From Peptococcaceae bacterium BICA1-7 (GTDB lineage: Bacteria; Bacillota; Desulfotomaculia; Desulfotomaculales; Desulfocucumaceae), in the NCBI GenBank assembly GCA_000802095.1, contig JUEB01000011.1:124001-188000 (forward strand): 64,000 nt of DNA. The letters are read 5' to 3'. Below are positions 29,200 to 37,564 of the stretch, piece after piece (position 1 is the first letter of the stretch; every line of letters starts with the position of its first letter). The notes beneath the pieces are model-generated. The model was given only the letters and a program-made list of their open reading frames with translations, was not told the DNA's origin and did no database searches. Both the position numbers and the translations under genes were made by a program.

Positions 29200-29430
29200 T
29201 AGCCAACTGGGCCGAATCTCCAAAAAACGGGGTACGGAGGAACCGATTTTATGGGGTGAATCCCTATTTAAGTGGTCAGGCGAAAGACATAAGACGTCAG
29301 TACAGGGTAACTTTATTGGTTAAAAACTATTCTAATGCCCTAAATCCAACGTCCGAAGTCCGACATCCGACTACTGAATCGGGTAGGGTTATCTTTTTCC
29401 CGAACCCGTCAGCTAACTCCGGAGGCTGAA
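29200..29430 (+). promoter_or_regulatory. c-di-AMP (ydaO/yuaA) riboswitch with heptad insertion
   Basis: Strong matches: GGGCCGAATCTCC, ACGGAGGAACCGATTT, TGGGGTGAATCC, GGGTAGGGTTATCTTTTTCC, then CGAACCCGTCAGCTAACTCC and GGAGGC, followed by AAAGGGG and the ATG of a CAP-domain protein. Between the GTGAATCC and GGGTAGGG blocks, a loop is expanded by an array of seven-base units (29344-29371). Confidence 0.93.
29344..29371 (+). repeat. Heptanucleotide array inside the riboswitch
   Basis: Units CCAACGT, CCGAAGT, CCGACAT, CCGACTA in register at seven bases. It is a different heptamer family from those at 9.2-10.1, 12.5 and 18.2 kb, but has the same period. Confidence 0.75.
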
Positions 29431-29447
29431 AAGAAAGGGGTAAATCA

Positions 29448-30182
29448 ATGAGAGTAAGGTTTAAAAGAACACTAATAATAATGCTAAGCCTTTTCCTTTT
29501 TTCCACAATGTTTTCTCTGGGTACGCCGAATCCTGCAGCGGCGTCTACAGGAACCAATTCTCTGACATTGGATAACAAGCTTATCTCTGAAATGGTAAGT
29601 CAGGCGCTGGCAAAGATAGGAATTAATGCCCGGAACGTTAAAAGCGACTCTTATAAAATAACCGTTTGTCCAAAAAACGGGAATAAAATGGTAATACCAA
29701 CCGATAAATCTAAAACAGTTACTCAACCAGTTCCCCAACCAAAGCCCATTCCGACTCCGCAACCAAGTCCCGCCCCACAACCTTCACAGCCAGTCCAGGG
29801 TCTGAGCGCAGATGAACAACAAATGCTTGACCTGGTAAACACAGCACGATCCAGTGCGGGACTGAGTCCTCTTCAGGCCGATCTTAACCTGGTGAAACTG
29901 GCTAGGCTTAAAGCGCAAGACATGATTGATAAAAACTACTTTTCCCATAACTCTCCGACCTATGGATCACCTTTCGATATGATGAAGTCTGCCAGGATTA
30001 CTTACCGTACCGCTGGAGAAAACCTGGCCGGGGCGCCAGCCGTTGACATAGCGCACACAAACCTCATGAACTCACCTGGCCACAGGGCTAACATCTTAAA
30101 TGCCAATTTTAGCAAAGTAGGCATTGGGATTGTAAACGGAGGCCCTTACGGAAAAATGTTTGTTCAAATGTTTAATGGTTAA
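29448..30182 (+). CDS. Secreted CAP/SCP (YkwD-like) domain protein
   Basis: 244 residues with a signal peptide (about 1-32). A DUF-like region (33-75) and a Pro/Gln linker (about 85-117) precede a CAP domain. The CAP core has MLDLVNTARSSAGLSPLQAD, the active-site-like NYFSHNSPTYGSPFDMM, AGENLAGAP and NSPGHRANILNANFSKVGIG. Relatives are secreted or spore-associated with unknown activity. Controlled by the c-di-AMP riboswitch upstream and followed by a terminator. Confidence 0.94.
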   Translation: MRVRFKRTLIIMLSLFLFSTMFSLGTPNPAAASTGTNSLTLDNKLISEMVSQALAKIGINARNVKSDSYKITVCPKNGNKMVIPTDKSKTVTQPVPQPKPIPTPQPSPAPQPSQPVQGLSADEQQMLDLVNTARSSAGLSPLQADLNLVKLARLKAQDMIDKNYFSHNSPTYGSPFDMMKSARITYRTAGENLAGAPAVDIAHTNLMNSPGHRANILNANFSKVGIGIVNGGPYGKMFVQMFNG

Positions 30183-30195
30183 TTAGAAAATACCC

Positions 30196-30232
30196 AAAGA
30201 GCCCCGGAGGAAATATTACTCCGGGGTTCTTT
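30196..30232 (+). terminator. Terminator after the CAP gene
   Basis: AAAGAGCCCCGGAG / CTCCGGGGTTCTTT stem-loop. Confidence 0.88.
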
Positions 30233-30584
30233 GACGGGGTAGTGCCATCGTAGTTAAATCTTCTTAACTCAAGAAGTGGAAACCCGTGCAAAATGGGGGC
30301 TTTTACTTTGTTCTTCAAAGTATTAGATTTTTACTTTCTGAAATGGTTGGTACAGGAACTTTTGATCAAATGTATGTCGGCTGCATGTTTTTTCTTCCTT
30401 ATTTGCTTGTTTATGGATACAATGACGGGTTAAGGGAGATTTCCAATCGCCCATGGCCTTCCAGAATTATTTCCCGGAAAACCTGCTCCTTGCGTATTTT
30501 ACAACATTACCAAGATGAAGTGCCTTAAAATCTCCCGGCAAGATTTTACCGGGAGATTTGTTTTTTATGTTAAGAAAACATAGA

Positions 30585-30602
30585 AAATGATAATCATTAT
30601 CA
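30585..30602. promoter_or_regulatory. Fur-box-like operator 1
   Basis: AAAATGATAATCATTATCA, close to the classic Fur palindrome GATAATGATAATCATTATC. Confidence 0.82.
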
Positions 30603-30702
30603 CGACTTGTCCCGAATTAGAATTGCTCCCTAATAGAGAGCTATTTAAAGAAAACGACGGTATTTAAACTTTGTAATAAAAACAAGGTTATTATATCATT
30701 GT

Positions 30703-30720
30703 AAATGATAATCATTTTCA
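30703..30720. promoter_or_regulatory. Fur-box-like operator 2
   Basis: AAATGATAATCATTTTCA, about 50 nt before the iron-binding lipoprotein gene and next to TTGTAAATGAT promoter-like DNA. With operator 1 it predicts iron repression. Confidence 0.85.
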
Positions 30721-30771
30721 AACAGAGTCGACCTGTTTGGCTTATTAAAATGCAGAAAGGAGTACCCAGGC

Positions 30772-31818
30772 ATGATTTTTAGGAAAATACCTTTGCTTCT
30801 GGCAGCAACACTTTTTTCAGCAACGATTCTGATTGCCGGCTGCGGACAATCAAAGCAGGTCCCCACTGAGTCTTCAACAAAAAAAGATTCAGGTGAGCTT
30901 GTTATTTACTCAGGGAGGAAGGAGCCTTTAATCAAACCGGTAATTGAAGAGTTTGAAAAGGCTACGGGAGTTAAAGTGACACTCCGTTCAGGCGGAGCAT
31001 CCGAATTGGCTAATGCGATAATTGAGGAAGGAAATACCCCAAAGGGGGACGTGTTTATAGCAAATGATGCAGGAACACTGGAAAACTTAAGGGGAAAGGG
31101 TCTGCTGGCTCCGAACAAGTCTGAAATAGTTGCTGGAATACCCCTGCAATACAGGTCGGAGGACGGGTCCTGGGTTGGGGTATCCGGAAGGGCACGGGTT
31201 ATAATGTACAATACCAACCTGGTAAAAGAAAGTGAGCTGCCGAAGTCGGTTTTTGAACTGACAGATCCCAAGTGGAAAAAACAGGTAGCCCTTTCAATAA
31301 GCTCAAATGAATCTTTAATAGGACATATAACAGCCATTCGCCATGCTAAAGGAGAAAAGGAAGCAGAGAATTGGATGAAGGGGCTGATGGCAAACCAGGC
31401 TCAGTTTTTAAAGGGACACACAGAGGTTAGAAAAGCAGTAGGAAGCGGTGAATTTAAACTGGGAGTAGTTAACCACTATTATTATCACCTGGAGAAAAAG
31501 GACGGTTCACCGGTAGCGGTAATATACCCGGATCAGGATCCCGGACAGATGGGTGTTCCCATGAATATAGCCGGAGCGGGAATTATAAAAGGTGCCAAAA
31601 ACCAGGAGTCCGCCGCTAAATTTATAGACTTCCTGCTGCAGCCCAAAGCACAGGAGCTGTTTGCAAAGCTGAACTATGAAATGCCTGTGGTAGACGGTGT
31701 CCCCGTTAATGAAGCTAAGGCTTTAAAGGACTTTAAAAAGACTGATGTAAACTTGCAGCAGCTTGGGCAGGAGCTTGGCAAGACAATAGATTTAGTAGAA
31801 AAGGTAGGTCTGCCTTAA
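30772..31818 (+). CDS. fbpA: Fe3+ ABC transporter substrate-binding lipoprotein (FbpA type)
   Basis: 348 residues. Lipobox in TILIAGC, cleaved about residue 24. The periplasmic-binding fold of the iron(III) class is seen from GELVIYSGRKEPLIKPVIEE, GVSGRARVIMYNT and VNHYYYHLE (Tyr cluster suited to Fe3+ ligation) to GAGIIKGAKNQESAAKFIDF. It is the first gene of an operon with permease and ATPase, preceded by two Fur boxes. Other trivalent or anionic ligands are possible, but the Fur sites favour iron. Confidence 0.92.
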   Translation: MIFRKIPLLLAATLFSATILIAGCGQSKQVPTESSTKKDSGELVIYSGRKEPLIKPVIEEFEKATGVKVTLRSGGASELANAIIEEGNTPKGDVFIANDAGTLENLRGKGLLAPNKSEIVAGIPLQYRSEDGSWVGVSGRARVIMYNTNLVKESELPKSVFELTDPKWKKQVALSISSNESLIGHITAIRHAKGEKEAENWMKGLMANQAQFLKGHTEVRKAVGSGEFKLGVVNHYYYHLEKKDGSPVAVIYPDQDPGQMGVPMNIAGAGIIKGAKNQESAAKFIDFLLQPKAQELFAKLNYEMPVVDGVPVNEAKALKDFKKTDVNLQQLGQELGKTIDLVEKVGLP

Positions 31819-31820
31819 TA

Positions 31821-33458
31821 ATGAATAAGGCTGGATATGAACCGGCAGGATTAGGCCGGGTGCGGACTTCTAACCGCACCTGGCCGCTGTCCTGGAACAA
31901 TATAAATATTCCAATGGGAATTGCTATACTTTCATCGGGGGCGGGTATCCTTGCCTTTCTTCCGGCAGCAATGGTTATTTTTTCTGCATCAAACGGAACA
32001 TATGAAATGTATGTGCGGTTAATAAAGACCAAGGTTCCTGTCTTATTTGTCAACACGTTGGGGCTTATGGTCGCGGTAACAGTGGTTGCGGCAATAATAG
32101 CTGTTTTTCTGGCCTTTATTGTGTCCCGGACAGACTTCCCCGGAAAGAGATTATTACATTTTATCCTCGTTATACCCCTGGCAATACCTCCATATATAGG
32201 GTCTTTCGCATACATATCCCTGATAGGTCCTGCCGGCGCCGGGCCAAAAATCTTTAAGAGTCTGGGGTGGCCGGTTGATTACATACCCTCCGTCTATTCA
32301 TTTGGCGGAGCTACACTCATTTTGTCGCTCTGCACTTTTCCGTATATATATTTATTGGTTAAGCCTGCTTTATCCGCTATGACCGGTCGTTGGGAAGAAG
32401 TGGGCAGGTCCTGTGGGTATACAAGCTGGCAGGTATTCTGGAAGGTAACATTACCTCTGGTGAGACCGGCGCTTGGGGCAGGCTGTCTTTTGGTGGGACT
32501 CTATGTTCTGTCGGATTTTGGTGCTGTAACTATGCTTCGCATGCAGACCTTTACCGGTGCAATTTATCTCCAGCTTATTGGCCGATATGATAAAACCGCA
32601 GCTTCAGTACTGGCCCTGGCATTAATTGCTGTAACTTTTCTGCTGATTTACTTTGAACAAAAAATGAGGGGAAAGTCAAAGTACTACCAGTTTGGATCAT
32701 CCTATACCGAGGCCGTTGAGGTTGTATTAGGAAAGTGGCGTTACCCTGTTATGGCAGTTGTGATTACAATACTTCTTTTATCGGTTGGTATCCCCATGGG
32801 CATGTTATTATACTGGACGGCTGTAGGTATAGGTGAAGGAGCTTTAGACCCTTATTTTTGGGGGTATGCATATAACAGCATTATTAGTGCAGTGGTTGCG
32901 GCAACAGCTACTATTATACCGGCGGTTGCCATAGCATATGTTAATACCCGCCACAGGGGGATATTTAGCTCAATTGTTAATGGTATGGCCAATTCCAGCT
33001 ATGCCTTGCCCGGAGTAGTGGTGGCCCTGGGCTTTATTTTGCTTACAAATAAGATTGCGCCAGTGTTCTATGGCACCATTTGGGTACTTCTTGTGGCATA
33101 TGCAGTTCGCTTTTTACCCCAGTCAATACAGGCCGGTAACTCTGCGATTGAGCAGGTGCCTCCACAACTGGAGGAGGCAGGCCGGTTAGCCGGGTATTCT
33201 GTAGCAGGGGTTTTTTACAGAGTAATCATTCCTTTAATCAGGCCGGGATTACTGGCCGGATGGGCACTGGCTTTCCTTGGTGTAATAAAGGAGTTGCCTG
33301 TTACCCTGCTTTTACGGCCAGTTGGTTTTGATACACTGCCGGTGAGGGTATGGATAGAGGCCAGTGAGGGGTTTTTTTACCTGGGAGCGCCGGGAGCATT
33401 ATTAATGGTAGTGCTTTCACTATTTTCAATAACACTGATAACTAATAACAGAGGGTGA
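31821..33458 (+). CDS. fbpB: Fe3+ ABC transporter permease (FbpB type, fused halves)
   Basis: A 545-residue permease with two BPD-type halves and about 12 membrane helices. EAA loops are EEVGRSCGYTSWQVFWKVTL near residue 190 and LEEAGRLAGYSVAGVFYRVI near 455. Fused twin domains are typical of FbpB. It starts two bases after fbpA and its stop overlaps the fbpC start region. Confidence 0.94.
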   Translation: MNKAGYEPAGLGRVRTSNRTWPLSWNNINIPMGIAILSSGAGILAFLPAAMVIFSASNGTYEMYVRLIKTKVPVLFVNTLGLMVAVTVVAAIIAVFLAFIVSRTDFPGKRLLHFILVIPLAIPPYIGSFAYISLIGPAGAGPKIFKSLGWPVDYIPSVYSFGGATLILSLCTFPYIYLLVKPALSAMTGRWEEVGRSCGYTSWQVFWKVTLPLVRPALGAGCLLVGLYVLSDFGAVTMLRMQTFTGAIYLQLIGRYDKTAASVLALALIAVTFLLIYFEQKMRGKSKYYQFGSSYTEAVEVVLGKWRYPVMAVVITILLLSVGIPMGMLLYWTAVGIGEGALDPYFWGYAYNSIISAVVAATATIIPAVAIAYVNTRHRGIFSSIVNGMANSSYALPGVVVALGFILLTNKIAPVFYGTIWVLLVAYAVRFLPQSIQAGNSAIEQVPPQLEEAGRLAGYSVAGVFYRVIIPLIRPGLLAGWALAFLGVIKELPVTLLLRPVGFDTLPVRVWIEASEGFFYLGAPGALLMVVLSLFSITLITNNRG

Positions 33459-33463
33459 TGTCA

Positions 33464-34507
33464 ATGTCTATTATTCTAAGGAATATTAGCAGAGTTTTTA
33501 ACAGTCAGCATTATGCAGTTAAAAATATTAACCTGGAGATTTCCAGTGGGGAGATAGTTTGTTTTTTGGGGCCGAGCGGGTGCGGAAAGACCACAACCTT
33601 AAGGATTATTGCCGGGTTTGACCGTCCTTCTTCAGGATCAGTATATCTTTTGGGCAGGGAGGTTGCCGGCAATGCCTGGGTACCCCCCGAAAAAAGAAAA
33701 ATCGGAATGGTATTTCAGGACTATGCGCTATTTCCTCACCTGAATGTAATAGAAAACATAGCTTTTGGGCTAAACAAGCAAACACCGGAAACAAGGCAAA
33801 GAGTTAAATTTCTTCTAGAGCTTACAGGACTTGAAGAATTGGTAAAAAGGTATCCACACCAGATTTCCGGAGGTCAGCAGCAGAGGGTATCTTTGGCCAG
33901 AGCGCTGGCGCACGAGCCCGATATTTTATTGCTGGACGAGCCTTTCAGCAATCTCGACACAGTGCTGCGACAGTCAATGAGGGAGGAAATAAAGAGGATA
34001 ATTAATTTAACAGGGCTTACCTCTATATTTGTTACCCATGATATTCAGGATGCCCTGGCAGTGGCTGACAGGATTATTGTGATGAAAGAGGGCGAGATAC
34101 AGCAGGTTGGTAAACCATGGGATATTTATTACAGGCCTGAAAACAAATTCGTGGCAGCATTTCTTAATAGGTTCGCACTGATAAATGGAAGGATCTCCGG
34201 AAAGGATCATATATATACAGATTTTGGTATTATTAAGGTTAAACATTTTACATCTGAAAACATATCAAATTCAGTGCATTTAGGTATCCCCCCCGAGGCA
34301 GTTCGCATTGATAAAGGTGGAAATTACTCAGGAAGGGTTAGAAATATGTGTTACATTGGGGATAAATGGGAAATATCCATTGAAACAGAAGGAGCAAGTT
34401 TAAATATATTAAAGGTTCATTGTGATACGAATGTTAATCTTCCGTCAATTGGGGAAAGGTTGGTATATGACCTTGACAGCAGCAAGATTCTAGCATTTTT
34501 TAGCTAA
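33464..34507 (+). CDS. fbpC: Fe3+ ABC transporter ATPase (FbpC type)
   Basis: ATPase with Walker A GPSGCGKTTT, Q-loop MVFQDYALFPHLNV, signature ISGGQQQRVSLARAL, Walker B ILLLDEPFSNLD and switch His in FVTHDIQDAL. A C-terminal TOBE-like extension (about residues 240-347) follows. The ATG at 33464 is favoured by AGAGGGTGA upstream; GTG and ATG codons at 33455 and 33458 overlap the fbpB stop. Third gene of the Fur-controlled operon. Confidence 0.94.
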   Translation: MSIILRNISRVFNSQHYAVKNINLEISSGEIVCFLGPSGCGKTTTLRIIAGFDRPSSGSVYLLGREVAGNAWVPPEKRKIGMVFQDYALFPHLNVIENIAFGLNKQTPETRQRVKFLLELTGLEELVKRYPHQISGGQQQRVSLARALAHEPDILLLDEPFSNLDTVLRQSMREEIKRIINLTGLTSIFVTHDIQDALAVADRIIVMKEGEIQQVGKPWDIYYRPENKFVAAFLNRFALINGRISGKDHIYTDFGIIKVKHFTSENISNSVHLGIPPEAVRIDKGGNYSGRVRNMCYIGDKWEISIETEGASLNILKVHCDTNVNLPSIGERLVYDLDSSKILAFFS

Positions 34508-34548
34508 AAATCGGTGAATGGGCTAGTATTTTAATTAACGATCTTAAC

Positions 34549-35428
34549 GTGATAAAAGCAACTGCAAGCCCTCAAGGCCGACCAAGGCCAGTACCCCAAA
34601 ATATAATAAGGAAAGAAATAACATTATATAGACTTCTTATTGTCTTATTAGGCAGTGCTATAGGCGGGCAGTCCGGGGCAATAATTTTCTTTGTAATAGC
34701 AATGGCTATGAATTTCTTCATATTTTTATAGTGATAAAATTACCGTTAAGATGACACGGTCGTATCCTGTTTCCGAGTCCGAAGCCCCTGAATTGTACGC
34801 CATGGTCAGAAGGTTGAGCCAAAGGGCAGAAATACCGATGCCCAAGCTTTACGTAACGCCTTCGGACCAGCCAAACGCATTTGCTACAGGGAGAAGCCCG
34901 TCACACTCGGCGGTAGCTGTTACCGAGGGTATAATGCGTTTGCTTAACAGGTCGGAAATAGAAGGGGTGCTTGCTCACGAGCTGGCACATATTAAAAACA
35001 GGGATGTGCTTGTGGGAACAATAGCGGCAGCCCTAGCTGGAGCTGTCACAATGATGGCCAATGCCTTTCAGTGGGCAGCCATATTCGGCCTGGGCAGAGG
35101 AGATGAAGAAGATGACGGTGGGGGCCTGGCGGGTGGACTTATAATGGCATTCCTTGCCCCAATAGCTGCCATGATAATACAGATGGCAATTTCCCGTTCA
35201 AGGGAATATATGGCCGATGCCACCGGCGCGAAAATTGCGGGTACACCTGACGGCCTTGCAAGCGCCCTTCTAAAGCTGGAGTCGGCTGCGCTAAGAATAC
35301 CCATGGCGGTTAATCCCGCTTCTTCTCACCTTTTTATAGTGAACCCACTGTCCGGTGCTACACTTATGAAACTGTTCAGCACTCACCCGCCTATTCAGGA
35401 CAGGGTGGCGAAGTTGAAAAAGTTATAA
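34549..35428 (+). pseudogene. htpX: htpX-like M48 membrane protease, frameshifted
   Basis: Two pieces of one gene. The first (to 34731) encodes the N-terminal membrane part ending SAIGGQSGAIIFFVIAMAMN then FFIFL and a stop. In another frame the next codons read YFYSDKITVKMTRSYPVSES and join the second piece, with zinc motif VLAHELAHIKNRD and SREYMADATGAKIAGTPDGL. One extra base near 34718-34722 (in CTTCATATTTTTATAG) explains the break. The N-terminus also seems a few residues short. The intact frame from 34751 lacks the first membrane helices, so activity is doubtful. A sequencing error cannot be excluded. Confidence 0.85.
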
Positions 35429-35498
35429 ATTCAAGTTTCATCAACAGATCTCCTCTGTATATTTTGGCTAAAAATATTATAGAAAAAACAATTAGTTT

Positions 35499-35645
35499 TT
35501 AAAGGGGAGTAGCCGACGTTTTAACGTAGGTAAAGTCAACAGTCCCGGCTAAATGCCTGGCTTTACCGTTGGCCTATGCCAATTTGCGAGACCTTCAGCA
35601 TGGTTATCTTTGGGATGGCTATGCTAAAGGTCTCGCTTTTTTTAT
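35499..35645 (+). promoter_or_regulatory. yybP-ykoY Mn2+ riboswitch
   Basis: Begins with the hallmark AAAGGGGAGTAGCCGACG, then CCCGGCTAAATGCCTGGC and a strong terminator GCGAGACCTT..AAGGTCTCGC plus T tract (35586-35643). The class is an ON switch for Mn2+ and often precedes TerC/YkoY or MntP exporters, as here. Confidence 0.93.
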
Positions 35646-35729
35646 AAAGACAAAAATTATTCAATGTTGATGTTAATTTTTAAAATCGGGAACATTAATT
35701 AGGAATGTATCCCTATAGGAGTGAAAGTT

Positions 35730-36419
35730 ATGACAGTACCGGAAATTATTGTAGCCGTAATTAGTATCATTATTATTGATATCGTACTGGGCGGTGATAA
35801 TGCCATAATAATCGCCCTGGCCAGCAGGACGCTACCACCCGAAAAGCGTAAAAAGGCTATCATTTACGGCACAATAGGCGCTGTTGCAGTGCGTATAGCA
35901 TTAACAGGTTTTGCTCTGTATTTGTTGAAAATTCCTCTGCTGCAATTTGCGGGAGGTATATTGCTTGTCTGGATTGCCTTTAAGCTTTTGCTGGAAGAAA
36001 AAAATGTGGAATGTAAAGAAGGCAAAAACTTATTGGACGCAATAAAAATAATTATTGTGGCAGATGTGGTTATCGGTATAGATAATGTTATAGCTATAGC
36101 AGGTGCTGCACACGGGAGCTTCATGCTTGTTGTACTTGGACTAATAGTGAGCGTTCCAATTATTGTGTGGGGTAGCACATTTATCCTTAAGTGGCTGGAG
36201 CGTTTTCCTGTTATTGTTTATATAGGGGCAGGGGTTTTGGCCTGGACCGCAGGGAAGATGATTGCAGCTGATGTAATTGTATACCGGGAAATCGGTCAAT
36301 ATATTCCCTACTTTGATTTGGTTGTGCCGGCTATTATTTTTTTGGTAGTGACTGGTACGGGCTATTATGTCAACAAATACGTAAGGTGCAAAGTTGAAAA
36401 TAAGGGGGATATTCAATAA
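35730..36419 (+). CDS. TerC-family membrane protein (YjbE/YkoY-like Mn2+ exporter)
   Basis: About 229 residues with seven hydrophobic segments. TerC motifs include IIIIDIVLGGDNAIIIALAS and IIVADVVIGIDNVIAIAGAA, each with a metal-binding-type GxDN. The ATG at 35730 has AGGAG eight bases upstream; a GTG at 35721 also exists. Control by a Mn2+ riboswitch supports a role in Mn2+ export or metallation of exported proteins, as known for this family in Bacillus. Confidence 0.92.
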   Translation: MTVPEIIVAVISIIIIDIVLGGDNAIIIALASRTLPPEKRKKAIIYGTIGAVAVRIALTGFALYLLKIPLLQFAGGILLVWIAFKLLLEEKNVECKEGKNLLDAIKIIIVADVVIGIDNVIAIAGAAHGSFMLVVLGLIVSVPIIVWGSTFILKWLERFPVIVYIGAGVLAWTAGKMIAADVIVYREIGQYIPYFDLVVPAIIFLVVTGTGYYVNKYVRCKVENKGDIQ

Positions 36420-36479
36420 AATGCATTGGACCGTGGCAGTAATATCTTTATTTAGATGTTCTTCTTGAGTTAGCCTTTT

Positions 36480-36702
36480 CATCTGGGATACTATGATTTT
36501 GCTAAAGAAGTATTTCCGGTGGTGGGAGTGCTACTGATTCCTCTGGGAGGAGCTGCCGGAGGGATACTGCTGATAAACTGGATGCACCCAAAAACGATGT
36601 TTAAGGCTTTAACCGTATTGCCGTTTTTTAGTATTTTCCCATATTTATCCTTTGTGCCGTCTACTTCCATTCTTAACTGTTCAGTATATTGGGAGCCTTG
36701 AC
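36480..36702 (+). pseudogene. Fragment of a CBO0543-like membrane protein
   Basis: The frame HLGYYDFAKEVFPVVGVLLI then PLGGAAGGILLINWMHPKT aligns with the middle of the intact gene at 41152-41649 (LGYYTYASYLFVVAGVPPLA, GGAAGGILMMNWMQRNP). The 5' part is missing and the 3' end leaves the frame. It is a decayed copy. Confidence 0.75.
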
Positions 36703-36757
36703 CCAGATAACTATCCTAACCTCTATTTAATTATCGTACAGGAGAGTTTTTATCCCT

Positions 36758-37195
36758 GTGGCAAACGCAGCCCCAAAAGAAGCTACTTATAAGGAGTATT
36801 TTCGCTCCCACAATATAGTAATACGGGACTATTTTATAAAAATAAATCATATCTCCGCTTCTCCTGCAAAGCAAAACGACCTATACAACCAGATGCTGAA
36901 AGCCTGCCTGCAAATGGGCGGTCAAATGATGCAGAATTGCCCGATGCTGAACGGCAGCAACATGACCCCGGAACAAATGATCAAGATCTGCCAGCAGATG
37001 AACGGGCAAATGATGAACATGAGCCAGCAGGATATAACAGCTATGCAACAGGTTTGCCAACAGTATTACCAGCAGGGACAGAAGAGTTCCTGGAACACCC
37101 AAAGTTCCAAAGCTAATACTAAAAACAACGAAAACAGTTGGGAGCATGGAAATATGTCCGGAAACTGGTCAAACATGGAACGCAATGACTGGTAA
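36758..37195 (+). CDS. Met/Gln-rich protein of unknown function
   Basis: 145 residues, GTG start, with AGGAG rather far (about 13 bases) upstream. The central half is very rich in Met, Gln and Cys (LQMGGQMMQNCPMLNG, MIKICQQMNGQMMNMSQ, AMQQVCQQYYQQGQK). The tail is Asn/Ser/Trp-rich. No clear signal peptide is seen, so the N-terminus may be mis-set. The composition resembles Cu(I)/Ag(I)-binding proteins, and copA lies 1.5 kb downstream. Family not recognised. Confidence 0.6.
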   Translation: MANAAPKEATYKEYFRSHNIVIRDYFIKINHISASPAKQNDLYNQMLKACLQMGGQMMQNCPMLNGSNMTPEQMIKICQQMNGQMMNMSQQDITAMQQVCQQYYQQGQKSSWNTQSSKANTKNNENSWEHGNMSGNWSNMERNDW

Positions 37196-37212
37196 ATAAA
37201 ATCATCGATTTA

Positions 37213-37255
37213 AAAGCGGCAGGCGGCTGAATAGTATCAGCCGCCTGCCGCTTTT
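37213..37255. terminator. Terminator
   Basis: AAAAGCGGCAGGCGGCTGA / TCAGCCGCCTGCCGCTTTT, a long perfect stem with A/T flanks usable in both directions. Confidence 0.92.
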
Positions 37256-37332
37256 AACCTTAAGTAAAATCGATAACCTGCATGGAGAGGAACCAGTTTT
37301 ATTTTAACAATGTACTAATGAAAAAGTTCAAT

Positions 37333-37476
37333 CTACTTTTTATCAAGGGAATTCTTTTTAAGGGCATTCTTAACACCGGCATAAACAGCCCAATAAACTA
37401 CAAGACCTATCACACCCAATGGAACCAGCATCATAACAAGACTCCACAACATATTATAACCATACCCAAACATCAT
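37333..37476 (-). CDS. 47-residue small membrane protein
   Basis: GGAGG lies eight bases before an ATG at 37476. The frame reads MMFGYGYNMLWSLVMMLVPL, continues as one hydrophobic helix (LGVIGLVVYWAVYAG) and ends with the basic VKNALKKNSLDKK. This resembles the small membrane half of SHOCT-type proteins. It follows the DUF2680 gene's direction in the same cluster and is too short to be found by simple ORF scans. Confidence 0.72.
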   Translation of the reverse strand: MMFGYGYNMLWSLVMMLVPLGVIGLVVYWAVYAGVKNALKKNSLDKK

Positions 37477-37564
37477 CAATGCTTCCCTCCTTCATCCATT
37501 GATCTATTTGAAAATAATTGGGGCAGAAGCTGAACCTCCGCCCCGGGTATCATTAATTAGAGTA

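Larger units (their letters stand above)
30233..30771 (+). other. Gene-free stretch before the iron operon
   Basis: Holds no supported gene; an 80-codon frame at 30286 lacks a ribosome site and family features. A hairpin AAATCTCCCGG / CCGGGAGATTT with a T tract (30528-30567) is a terminator. It is followed by two Fur-type operators and the A-T-rich promoter of the iron transporter. Confidence 0.7.

Noticed and set aside
30286-30528. 80-codon plus-strand frame
   Set aside because: No ribosome site, no family features, ends in a terminator region.
37282-37533. 83-codon plus-strand frame rich in His, Asn, Thr
   Set aside because: It is the antisense of the better supported 47-residue minus-strand membrane gene.
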